Shown here in pieces: positions 52,635-60,034 of a stretch of DNA of 64,000 nt; within the stretch, counting starts at the first letter, position 1, and every line of letters begins with the position of its first letter. A model generated the notes under the pieces. That model saw only the letters and a list, made by a program, of their open reading frames with translations. It made no database searches and was not told where the DNA came from. Source of the DNA: Alphaproteobacteria bacterium (GTDB lineage Bacteria; Pseudomonadota; Alphaproteobacteria; WRAU01; Hepatincolaceae); NCBI GenBank assembly GCA_009780035.1, contig WRAU01000001.1, forward strand, positions 186,001 to 250,000, written 5' to 3'. The position numbers and the translations under genes are program-made.

Positions 52635-53768
52635 TTATGCCGTTAAATGAATTAAGCTGATTTTATTATTGGGATGTCTTTCAATTTTACCGATAAGTTC
52701 TAATTCTAAAATAGCTGCTGATATTTGGTTATAACTAAAGTTATTTTTATTGTGCTGCAAAATGCTGTCTATAGAAATTGGTGCAGAGGATAATATTTCC
52801 ATAAGATATTTCTTAACTTTATCCATATCTTCCATTTTAATATCATGAAGTTTTGGTGTATTATAGCTATATTTATCTTTAGCAATATCACTAAGAATTT
52901 TATGCTGCTTGATAATATTGATAATATCATCAATATTATCAGTTAAAACCGCCCCGTCTTTAATTAAAGAGTTAGTTCCTTGCGAACGCGGATCTCCTGG
53001 GCTTCCTGGTAAAGCAAAAACTTCTCTCCCTTGATCTAATGCTAAACGCGCAGTTATCATGCTTCCAGAATTTAGCGAGGCTTCTATTACTAGCACACCC
53101 CTAGAAATTCCTGATATAATACGGTTTCTTTTAGGAAAATGGTATGGCAGCGGAGCTGTGCCAGTGGGGAATTCTGAAATTATTGCACCGTTTTCAATAA
53201 TTTTTTCGTAAAGTTGTTTATTCTCACGAGGATAAACAATATCCACGCCGCAGCCTAAAACTGCCACAGTGCCTCTGCTAAGTGAACCATAGTGTGCAGA
53301 GGCATCAATCCCCTTAGCCATTCCGGAAATTACTAAAAATCCTTGTTCTCCTAGCTGGCTTGCAAAGTTAGACGCATTTTGCTGCCCCTGTATAGAGGCA
53401 GTTCGTGTCCCTACTATAGCAACAGCTGATTTTTTAAGAAGTTTGGCATTACCTTTAACAAATAGCACAGGAGGGAAGTTCTCTATTTGTTTAAGCAATG
53501 GCGGATACGAATCTTCTGTGAAATTAATAATTTCAATATTGTTTTTCTGTGCTAGTTCTATTTCTTTCATTGCATCAGCAATTGAAGGAATTTTTAGATT
53601 CTTTTTTGCATTTTTCATTATTGAGGTAATTCCCTCAATGGCAGCACTTGCCGTGCCAAAGTCTTCCATCATACGCGCGAAAGTAAGCTCAGTTACATGC
53701 TCGGTTCTTATTAATCTGATAATATCTATTAGGTTTTTATCTTGATTTTGTGTCATTCCTAATCGCAC
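52635..53768 (-). CDS. dprA: DNA processing protein DprA
   Basis: 377 residues. The Rossmann-type DprA core runs from VAIVGTRTASIQGQQNASNFAS through GMAKGIDASAH and GCGVDIVYPRENKQLYE, then FPKRNRIISGIS. A C-terminal winged-helix region follows. DprA loads RecA on incoming single-stranded DNA during transformation. comF at 1.3 kb is the other competence-type gene in this window. Either GTG 53768 or ATG 53756 could start it; the ATG follows TAGGA directly, which is too close, so I keep the GTG tentatively. topA follows after 13 bases. Confidence 0.9.
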   Translation of the reverse strand: MRLGMTQNQDKNLIDIIRLIRTEHVTELTFARMMEDFGTASAAIEGITSIMKNAKKNLKIPSIADAMKEIELAQKNNIEIINFTEDSYPPLLKQIENFPPVLFVKGNAKLLKKSAVAIVGTRTASIQGQQNASNFASQLGEQGFLVISGMAKGIDASAHYGSLSRGTVAVLGCGVDIVYPRENKQLYEKIIENGAIISEFPTGTAPLPYHFPKRNRIISGISRGVLVIEASLNSGSMITARLALDQGREVFALPGSPGDPRSQGTNSLIKDGAVLTDNIDDIINIIKQHKILSDIAKDKYSYNTPKLHDIKMEDMDKVKKYLMEILSSAPISIDSILQHNKNNFSYNQISAAILELELIGKIERHPNNKISLIHLTA

Positions 53769-53895
53769 ATCTTCTATTTTATTTTGCCTTCCTAATTATT
53801 ATAGTTATATTTTATTTACTTGCAACATTTGAGGAGTTTTTATTTTTATATGAGTTTTTTATAATTAAAAAAGTGTTGATTAATGCTGATTTTTC

Positions 53896-53924
53896 TTGAC
53901 AAAAACCATGATATATTGTATATT
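53896..53924 (+). promoter_or_regulatory. Consensus-like promoter for a short orphan transcript
   Basis: TTGACA (53896-53901), a 17-base spacer and TATATT (53919-53924) point rightward. No protein gene of normal size follows on this strand, only the hairpin at 53938-53991 and then the convergent Abi gene. Confidence 0.6.
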
Positions 53925-53930
53925 AATAGA

Positions 53931-54002
53931 TGTACATGGGCTTAGGGTCGTATAACTTGCTTGCAAGATTAAATATATTACCGCTAAGCCCCTTATTTTA
54001 TA
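53931..54002 (+). ncRNA. Candidate small RNA (hairpin with its own promoter)
   Basis: The predicted start falls near 53931. GGGCTTAG (53938-53945) pairs with CTAAGCCC (53984-53991), extended by GG/CC across a bulge, and an inner CTTG/CAAG stem closes the middle. A CTTATTTTAT tract follows, as in an intrinsic terminator. The span also contains a 30-codon open frame from ATG 53930 giving a hydrophobic peptide without a ribosome-binding site. No known RNA family was recognised, and the reverse strand ends the Abi gene. It may be just a terminator plus a chance promoter. Confidence 0.35.
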
Positions 54003-54026
54003 TATGTATTTCTTTTATTTGATTTT

Positions 54027-54872
54027 TTATATTATTAAAATATCTAGATATTTAATTTCTATATCTTTACTAAATACTTTTACAGCTATAGAGTATGTGT
54101 GTTTTTTATATTTACTACCACCGATAACTTCTAGCAAGTTAATGCAATTATTATAAACATCAAAAAATTCATTTAAAGATTTTATTATATTCTCATGATG
54201 GCAGCATCTATTTCTTAGATTCTTAATACGAAAAAAATAACTAATCCAGTCTTTTTCATATTTATTTTTATTATTTTTATATAGATTTAATGATATTAGT
54301 AAGTCATCTTTTAAATGGCAATCTTTAACTATATTACACCATACTCCAAAACTTAAATCACTTACAAGTAAATGTCCAAGATTAGCTTTTTCTAAATTGC
54401 TTAACTTCTTCTTTTTTCTAGAGATTTTACGATTGATTTTTTCAATATTTTCAGTAGTAGCCTTACCTTTTTCTAATTTTAAAATTTCTTTATTTAAAGA
54501 TTTTTCTTTTTCTTTATATTCTTGCAGCTGCTCTTTAATAATCTTTTTAGTTTCGCTAGAATAACAAGATTTCTGCAATATTCCTTCATACCAAAAATGA
54601 GTAATTTGTTTATTGTTTCCTAAAAATTTCATAATTTTGTAAAACAATTTTCTTAAGCTAGAAGACTTAACTTGTTTAGTGCTTTCTAAAAACTGATAAA
54701 TCTTATTCCTAAAAAGTAATTCAAAATTACTTAATACAGGGAATATAAGATAAGTTAATTGCTGATTAAGTAAATATAAAGATTCTATTTGTGATTGATT
54801 GTTTTGATCTTTTACATAATCTCTGTAGCTATCTACTTTTCTACTAGAGTGCCAATCAGTTAAATTATTCAT
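54027..54872 (-). CDS. Abi-like protein with a HEPN motif (predicted abortive-infection RNase)
   Basis: 281 residues. It has the Abi_2 family layout: WHSSRKVDSYRDYV at the N-terminus, SLYLLNQQLTYLIFPVLSNFELLFRNKIYQFL, a coiled-coil insert at about 105-165, LVSDLSFGVWCNIV, and LRNRCCHHENI at 219-229. The R220-x4-H225 pattern is the HEPN signature of metal-independent RNases. Members give phage protection by stopping growth of infected cells. The sequence is richer in Lys/Asn than neighbours, typical of mobile defence genes. It stands alone; a GGAT-type signal precedes the ATG. Confidence 0.75.
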   Translation of the reverse strand: MNNLTDWHSSRKVDSYRDYVKDQNNQSQIESLYLLNQQLTYLIFPVLSNFELLFRNKIYQFLESTKQVKSSSLRKLFYKIMKFLGNNKQITHFWYEGILQKSCYSSETKKIIKEQLQEYKEKEKSLNKEILKLEKGKATTENIEKINRKISRKKKKLSNLEKANLGHLLVSDLSFGVWCNIVKDCHLKDDLLISLNLYKNNKNKYEKDWISYFFRIKNLRNRCCHHENIIKSLNEFFDVYNNCINLLEVIGGSKYKKHTYSIAVKVFSKDIEIKYLDILII

Positions 54873-54995
54873 TATATTTATCCTTTATGTTTACTATTTG
54901 TAAAAAGTATAGCATAAGAATCTTGATAACCCTTTTATTTAGCCACTTTTTTGTATTAAAATATATCCGTAAGTTTATTATTTTGTAACTAAATT

Positions 54996-55032
54996 AATAG
55001 GCTGTTTATATTTATCATACAAACAGCCTATT
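54996..55032. terminator. Hairpin downstream of pepE
   Basis: AATAGGCTGTTT pairs exactly with AAACAGCCTATT, 64 bases after the pepE stop (minus strand). The T run after it is weak, so termination is probable but not certain. Confidence 0.5.
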
Positions 55033-55095
55033 ATTAAAATGTATAATTATATATGAATGTTTCGTATAGAACATTACACAACTAAAAAGATAAAA

Positions 55096-55830
55096 CTATT
55101 TATACCAGCCATTTAAAAGGTGGGTCATATCTTCACCTACAGAAAATTCCACAGGCTCGGTGTTATGTTTAAAGATTTTTAACTTATGGTTATGGTAAGA
55201 ATCGTAGCTTAGTTTGCCGTTTCTTAATTTAAGCCAAGAGCCTTCTCTTAATCCCACAACAGTTTGATGTTGATTTTTAGCTAAAAACTCGGCAATTCTG
55301 TCGTCGCGGCTTTCACCCATATGTCCGTCAATAGTTTTATCTATATAATGCGGATTAATTTGGAAAGGCACAAAGTTAAGGCTAGTGGTAATAACTGCAT
55401 TTACGATAGGCATATCGTTAGTAGTTAGCATAGTTGGAGCAGCAATATTAGTGCCGGCACTCCAGCCTACGAATGGTTTATTTTTCAATAAAACTTCTTC
55501 ACGGATGGTATTAACTAAATTAAAATCATGCAAACATTTATTTAAATACCAAGTATTGCCGCCGCTTACCGCAATACCATCGCATTCTTTAATAGCTGCA
55601 ATTGGGTCTGCAAAGTCAGAAATAGAGCTTACTTTTACATTCATATGTTTTAGGGTTGTCATCATATCGTTAGCACGATTTTGGTAGGTGTCTCTAATTA
55701 CAGCATAAGGTAATAAAACATAATGTTTAATGTTGTTTTCTTCAACTTGTCTTTGTAGATCTTTTAAGCCGTATTCTAGCAAAGTTTGTTCTTTATTGGC
55801 TTTGCCGTTACTAAATAATAATATATCCAT
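55096..55830 (-). CDS. pepE: Dipeptidase E (S51 aspartyl dipeptidase)
   Basis: 244 residues. The Salmonella PepE triad is conserved with a constant offset: Ser124 in GWSAGTN, Asp139 in TTNDM, and His161 in NPHYID. GGNTWYLNKCL and the C-terminal GREG-like segment also match. PepE hydrolyses dipeptides with an N-terminal aspartate and feeds amino acid catabolism. It is a neighbour of the DcuC-type gene, which fits aspartate/C4-acid use. It lies next to the microcin-like cluster, where an amidase of this kind could in principle act on an aspartyl-type product. Start ATG follows GAGGAT. Confidence 0.92.
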   Translation of the reverse strand: MDILLFSNGKANKEQTLLEYGLKDLQRQVEENNIKHYVLLPYAVIRDTYQNRANDMMTTLKHMNVKVSSISDFADPIAAIKECDGIAVSGGNTWYLNKCLHDFNLVNTIREEVLLKNKPFVGWSAGTNIAAPTMLTTNDMPIVNAVITTSLNFVPFQINPHYIDKTIDGHMGESRDDRIAEFLAKNQHQTVVGLREGSWLKLRNGKLSYDSYHNHKLKIFKHNTEPVEFSVGEDMTHLLNGWYK

Positions 55831-55855
55831 TTAATTATCCTCTTTTTATGTTGGG

Positions 55856-55957
55856 GGTTTGGTCTCGTTGCATTTCTATTCACTCGCTTTACTCCTTATA
55901 TACTAAGGGTATACTACGAAGTAAAGCTCATGATATAAAAGCAACAATCCTCAAACC
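55856..55957. repeat. Palindromic intergenic element, family 2 (copy a)
   Basis: 102 bases. GGTTTG pairs with CAAACC, TTGC with GCAA, GCTTTAC with GTAAAGC and TATAC with GTATA, giving a long interrupted stem. The element at 63291-63391 has the same architecture but different bases in the GCTTTAC/GTAAAGC arm, so pairing is kept by compensatory change. It lies between the DcuC-type stop and the pepE start. Confidence 0.8.
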
Positions 55958-55982
55958 GTGTTGAACTTAAACCTTTTAATTT

Positions 55983-57362
55983 TTAGGAGTATCTTATAAA
56001 AGCATACACTAAAGTTATTACTAAACTTGTTAAAACTGGCACCGCTGTTCTTTTAACAATTTCAAACGGAGTTAATTTTGCCATACCGGCTACTGTAATA
56101 ATAACTCCTGCCACTGGCGACATACTTCTGCCAACACCAGCTGCCATTAAAATCGGCACAAGAATAAGCAACGGATTCATATTAAATTGTTCCGATACAA
56201 TCGGCACTAAACTTACAAAGGCTAAAACAGGAGCATTGCCAGAACCTGTTATAAAAGCTGTAAGCAGAATAAATAAACAGAAAAACAAAGCTAAAACCAT
56301 TGGCGGCAAAGCAAAAGATTCTGCTGCAGCAAGTAAAGAAGAAATTGCTCCTACAGTTTCTAGCCCTTTAGCGAAAAATTCTGCCGCAACCATTAAAGTT
56401 ATAACGCTGGCAAATATCATTCCAGTGCCTTCTATCCACGCCTGAAAATGGGCGAAAGATTTTTTTACAGACTTAAATCTTATCATTTCAATAATCATGC
56501 AGACTGTAATGGTTGTCATCATTGCTACTGGAATGCTCATGGCAAAGCCTTCAAAAAACATTCCTGAAAAAGCAATTAGCAATACAAACGGAATTACTGG
56601 AAATAAAGCATAATAAGTTGGTGCTTCTTCTTTATCAGCTTGATTTTCTTCTAAGTTTTTAAGATAATTACCTTTATCGGCATCTGGATTAAAGCCGTCC
56701 CTTTTATCCATGTATCTTTGATAAAACATATTAAGGGCAGCAATTGCCAATACTACAATAATTTGTAAAGGAGTTTGATGCAGCAGAACATAAGTCATAG
56801 TATCTAAACCGATTGATTCTGCACCAACCGTTGCGTTAATTTGTCCTGGTCCATATTCCCAAGATGTTGGAATTACAATAGTTGCCGCCATGGTTTTGGC
56901 ACTTATCCCAGCATTTCTAAAAATTGGATACACTGTTGCCATTAAAAGCAGCGATAACGATGTAGCTCCAGTAATAAATATGTAAAGTATAGAAACTACA
57001 ACCAATGATACAAATAATAAAATATAGGGATTAGATATTTTTAAAATAAATTTTGATGTAGATTTAATAAGGCTGGCAGATGAGCCGATTTTATTTAAGT
57101 ATGTTGCCACACCAGCGATTGAAACTAAGGTTAAACCAATAGATGCTAAACGACCGTTGGTAACTTGGCTGAATTTATCCCATATATCAAAAAGTAAAAA
57201 ACCGTTAGATTTTTCAATGGCAACAGGACTAACTCCTAAAGTATAATAAGCTACTATAAAAAACACTACCCCAGCAGTCATCAAAACTGCCTGCGGATTA
57301 TATTGCTTCAGCATGCCGTAGGCAACCAAAACAACAACTAACAAAGTTATTACGATATTCAT
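55983..57362 (-). CDS. dcuC: DcuC-family C4-dicarboxylate transporter
   Basis: About 459 residues with some twelve hydrophobic segments. PTSWEYGPGQINATVGAE, ITGSGNAPVLAFVSLVP and ILMAAGVGRSMSPVAGVIITVAG are typical of DcuC, which exchanges or exports succinate, fumarate and aspartate during anaerobic growth. The ATG at 57362 has GAGGA six bases upstream and is preferred over a TTG two codons earlier. An FNR-like site lies upstream (57423). A long loop with an acidic stretch (ENQADKEEAP) separates the two halves. Confidence 0.9.
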   Translation of the reverse strand: MNIVITLLVVVLVAYGMLKQYNPQAVLMTAGVVFFIVAYYTLGVSPVAIEKSNGFLLFDIWDKFSQVTNGRLASIGLTLVSIAGVATYLNKIGSSASLIKSTSKFILKISNPYILLFVSLVVVSILYIFITGATSLSLLLMATVYPIFRNAGISAKTMAATIVIPTSWEYGPGQINATVGAESIGLDTMTYVLLHQTPLQIIVVLAIAALNMFYQRYMDKRDGFNPDADKGNYLKNLEENQADKEEAPTYYALFPVIPFVLLIAFSGMFFEGFAMSIPVAMMTTITVCMIIEMIRFKSVKKSFAHFQAWIEGTGMIFASVITLMVAAEFFAKGLETVGAISSLLAAAESFALPPMVLALFFCLFILLTAFITGSGNAPVLAFVSLVPIVSEQFNMNPLLILVPILMAAGVGRSMSPVAGVIITVAGMAKLTPFEIVKRTAVPVLTSLVITLVYAFIRYS

Positions 57363-57422
57363 AAACAATCCTCTACATATAAATAAATTATACTATAATA
57401 CAACATATTTTTATAATTTTTC

Positions 57423-57436
57423 TTGATTTATGTCAA
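57423..57436. promoter_or_regulatory. FNR-like site upstream of dcuC
   Basis: TTGAT-TTAT-GTCAA has one difference from the FNR consensus TTGAT-N4-ATCAA. If dcuC uses a TATTAT -10 at 57400-57395, the site is centred near -41.5, the usual position for activation. FNR control of dcuC is known in E. coli. An fnr gene is not in the window. Confidence 0.4.
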
Positions 57437-57455
57437 AATAAAATGCTTTTGCAGC

Positions 57456-57540
57456 ATTGTATAAATATATGTTGTGTTGGGTTTTATAAAATTAAATTAT
57501 GGCTTGATTTGTTTTTTTTTCGTGATATTGTATAAACATA
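57456..57540 (+). promoter_or_regulatory. Repeated promoter-like block upstream of the peptide gene
   Basis: ATTGTATAAAyATAT occurs twice in the leader (57456-57470 and 57526-57540), 70 bases apart. The second copy contains a plausible -10 with TTGATT (57504-57509) upstream, but spacing to TATAAA is 20 and to TTGTAT is 17, so the start point is uncertain. Duplicated elements could be binding sites or a second promoter. Confidence 0.35.
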
Positions 57541-57595
57541 TTAGAATTAATCTAATGTATTTAATTAATAAACAACAAATAAAGGAGTGATGGCT

Positions 57596-57649
57596 ATGAA
57601 TATTTTTTCATTTAAAGCTAGTTCTTCATCTCTTTCTGATGAAGGTTAG
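57596..57649 (+). CDS. 17-residue precursor peptide of a microcin C-like system
   Basis: MNIFSFKASSSSLSDEG. The ATG at 57596 is chosen since AAAGGAG at 57581-57587 lies eight bases upstream; an in-frame ATG at 57590 is only two bases from it. The product is Ser-rich with a basic Lys and an acidic end, and terminates in Gly, where MccA peptides end in Asn. A strong hairpin follows within nine bases, and an MccB-like gene starts 66 bases later. It is too short for gene finders. The evidence is context, ribosome-binding site and operon layout; expression is unproven. Confidence 0.7.
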   Translation: MNIFSFKASSSSLSDEG

Positions 57650-57657
57650 TTAAACAT

Positions 57658-57696
57658 TAGGAAGTAAATCGTTTATTAATGATTTACTTCCTTTTT
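57658..57696 (+). terminator. Attenuator-like terminator between peptide and adenylase genes
   Basis: GGAAGTAAATC (57660-57670) pairs exactly with GATTTACTTCC (57681-57691), followed by TTTTT. Its position, just after the short peptide frame and before mccB, matches the hairpin between mccA and mccB in E. coli that gives an excess of peptide mRNA. Partial read-through would be needed for the downstream genes. Confidence 0.85.
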
Positions 57697-57714
57697 ATAA
57701 AAAAGGCAAGGCAA

Positions 57715-58797
57715 ATGAAAATTAAACTAAAAGCCACTGTGCAAATGGTGGTTGATAAACAATATATTTATTTAAGAACTTCTTCATATATTCATAAAAT
57801 AGCTATTGATAATGACTATATATTAAAATTTTTTACGCTACTAAATGGAGAGTATACTGCAGAAGAAATTTACAATGCTTTAAAAAAAGAATATCAAGAT
57901 GTTGCAAAAGATAAAATTACAGAATATATCTCACAGTTAGATTCGCTATATTTACTAGAGTATGTAAAAGAAAATGATTTATTATCAGATTATGAAATTA
58001 ACAGATACCATAGGAATATAAATTTCTTTAATTCTTTTTTACATCTAAATGAAAATAAATACTTGATACAAAAAAAATTAAACGATGCTAGAGTTGTTTT
58101 ATTAGGGCTTGGAGGTTTAGGCTCTCATGTATTGTTTGATATGGCGGCAATGGGTATTCATCATATTAGAGCTGTTGAATTTGATAAAGTAGAAATATCT
58201 AACCTTAACAGGCAAATTCTATATAATGAAAGTAATATAGGTAGTTATAAAGCAGAGATAGCAGCAAAAAGAATCAAAGAATTTAATTCCAAACTTGATT
58301 TTGAGGTAATAAATACCAAAATTGAATCGCAACAGCAATTGCAAAATTTAATTAAAGGTTATGATGTTGTTGTATGCGTAGCCGATAGACCAAAAACACA
58401 AATAAGGTCGTGGTTGAATGAATCTTGTGTTAAAGAAGGTATTCCTTTTATAACAGGCGGGCTTGATACACAGGTAGCACGGTGGTATTCTTATATTCCT
58501 AAAATTTCTGGTTGCACGGAGTGTTGGCGAAAAACGATTGCTGAAAACGATAAGGAATCTGATTATATATTGAAAAAACATCAAGAAACTGAATTGAAGG
58601 GCGATAATGCAGCTTTTGTAGCGTTTGTATCGCTAATTGCAGGCTTCATAATTGCAGAATTAACTAAAATTATTACCAATATTGCCAAGCCTTTAGGAAT
58701 TAATAGGTGCATGGAAATTAATTTTAATAATATGGAAACATATATTGCAGAAACTTGGGGAAAAAGACCAAATTGCGATGTATGCGGTAATTCCTAA
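57715..58797 (+). CDS. mccB: MccB-like E1-type peptide adenylating enzyme
   Basis: 360 residues, close to E. coli MccB (350). An N-terminal RRE/peptide-clamp-type domain (about 1-85) precedes a ThiF/E1 domain: NRYHRNINFFNSF at 97-109 resembles NRYSRN of MccB, GLGGLG at 131-136 binds ATP, SNLNRQ at 162-167 and VADRP with D224 form the adenylation site, and zinc is held by C267/C270 and C354/C357 (CDVCGN). MccB, in E. coli, adenylates the Asn-ended heptapeptide to give a peptidyl-AMP phosphoramidate. ThiF/MoeB cofactor enzymes lack the N-terminal clamp. The start at ATG 57715 is backed by AAGG motifs. Confidence 0.88.
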   Translation: MKIKLKATVQMVVDKQYIYLRTSSYIHKIAIDNDYILKFFTLLNGEYTAEEIYNALKKEYQDVAKDKITEYISQLDSLYLLEYVKENDLLSDYEINRYHRNINFFNSFLHLNENKYLIQKKLNDARVVLLGLGGLGSHVLFDMAAMGIHHIRAVEFDKVEISNLNRQILYNESNIGSYKAEIAAKRIKEFNSKLDFEVINTKIESQQQLQNLIKGYDVVVCVADRPKTQIRSWLNESCVKEGIPFITGGLDTQVARWYSYIPKISGCTECWRKTIAENDKESDYILKKHQETELKGDNAAFVAFVSLIAGFIIAELTKIITNIAKPLGINRCMEINFNNMETYIAETWGKRPNCDVCGNS

Positions 58798-58837
58798 ATT
58801 TTAATAAATCATAATTTTATAAAATAAAGACACAAAA

Positions 58838-60034
58838 ATGGAAAAAAACTACAAATTATTTTTTATAGCATATGTGATTGCGAATGTTGGCGATTGGTTT
58901 TTTAAGCTAGCCATGCCGATTTATTTATTTGAAAAAACTGGTTCAGCATTATATATGGCGGTGGGTTATGCTCTATCGTTTTTACCATTTTTGCTGTTTA
59001 CTTTAGTGGGCGGAGTTTTAGCCGATATTTATGCTAGAAAGTATTTAATAGTGCTTGTAATGTTTTTAAGCTCAGCGATGGTTGTGTTAATATCTTATAT
59101 AATTCATATTGATGGCGGATTGATATTTATCTACATTTTCAGCTTTGTACTATCTTCGCTCACAACCGTAGGGCACCCAATTTTACAAAGCTATATTGTA
59201 GATATTGTGCCAGATAAAGCCAAACTTGCCAGCCGAAATAGTTTTTTATTAAGTGTTGATAATACTTTAGTGTTGGTTGCTCCCATCTTAAGCGGAGTTT
59301 TAATTTCTGTGCTAGGAACTAAACTATCTTTTATAATTAATGCGGGGGCATTGTTAGCTGCCACGGTTTTTATAATGTTAATAGATGTTAAGGGAGTTCG
59401 GGTTAATGTTTCTAAAAATGTAAAATCCATTGTTAATATGCTAAAAGAAGGCTTTTTAACTATTAAAGCCCAGCCTTTTTTACTGTATGGCTCGCTTTTA
59501 TTTTTCGGCACAAATTTTTCTACGAACTTTTTTAATGTGAATTTTGTATTTATTTTAAAAGAATATTTGCTGGCTAATTCAACACAAGTGGGAATATGTT
59601 TTGCGATTACTGGGATTGGGGCATTAGCGGGGTCTTTTGCGGGTCCATTCTTTTTAAAACGCATGCAAGAGGGCAGATTAATCGTAATAATGACAGTTTT
59701 TGCTGGAATATTTATGTTTGCTTTAATGCTTGCTAATAACTATATTCTATTAGGCTTAATTTGGGGATTAGTGAGCTTTTTTGGGTCTGTTAATGTGGTA
59801 GCATTTTTTACCTTACGGCAAAAAGTAGTGCCAAGTGAAATTTTAGGTCGCAGTGTGGCAATTACTAGAATGATTTCATACGCCAGTATTCCCCTAGCAG
59901 CTATTTTGGGAGGAATGACTTTGAATGCTACTAATAATGTTGTTTTAATTATATTAATTGCTGCAGTTATTAGAATTTTAATGGGGATTATGGCAATTTT
60001 TACACCGCTATTTAAAACCCATGCAAAAATTTAA
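58838..60034 (+). CDS. MFS exporter, MccC-like
   Basis: 398 residues with about twelve membrane helices and an MFS loop GVLADIYARKYL after helix 2. The pattern matches the MFS_3 (EntS/macrolide efflux) group, to which MccC (about 404 residues) belongs. It would export the modified peptide and confer self-protection. It starts 41 bases after mccB and its last 14 bases overlap the AlkA-type gene, so all are likely one transcript. The substrate is inferred from context only. Confidence 0.78.
   Translation: MEKNYKLFFIAYVIANVGDWFFKLAMPIYLFEKTGSALYMAVGYALSFLPFLLFTLVGGVLADIYARKYLIVLVMFLSSAMVVLISYIIHIDGGLIFIYIFSFVLSSLTTVGHPILQSYIVDIVPDKAKLASRNSFLLSVDNTLVLVAPILSGVLISVLGTKLSFIINAGALLAATVFIMLIDVKGVRVNVSKNVKSIVNMLKEGFLTIKAQPFLLYGSLLFFGTNFSTNFFNVNFVFILKEYLLANSTQVGICFAITGIGALAGSFAGPFFLKRMQEGRLIVIMTVFAGIFMFALMLANNYILLGLIWGLVSFFGSVNVVAFFTLRQKVVPSEILGRSVAITRMISYASIPLAAILGGMTLNATNNVVLIILIAAVIRILMGIMAIFTPLFKTHAKI

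Noticed and set aside
53938-53991. tRNA or 4.5S (SRP) RNA
   Set aside because: The paired ends enclose only 54 bases, too few for a tRNA, and there is no T-loop GTTCGAATC-like sequence. The SRP domain IV GGAA tetraloop region is absent.
57715-58797. Reading the E1-type enzyme as ThiF or MoeB for thiamine or molybdopterin synthesis
   Set aside because: It has an N-terminal clamp-like domain, a NRYxRN stretch and CDVCGN tail like MccB, and no thiS, moaD or related cofactor genes lie nearby; the short peptide and exporter flank it instead.
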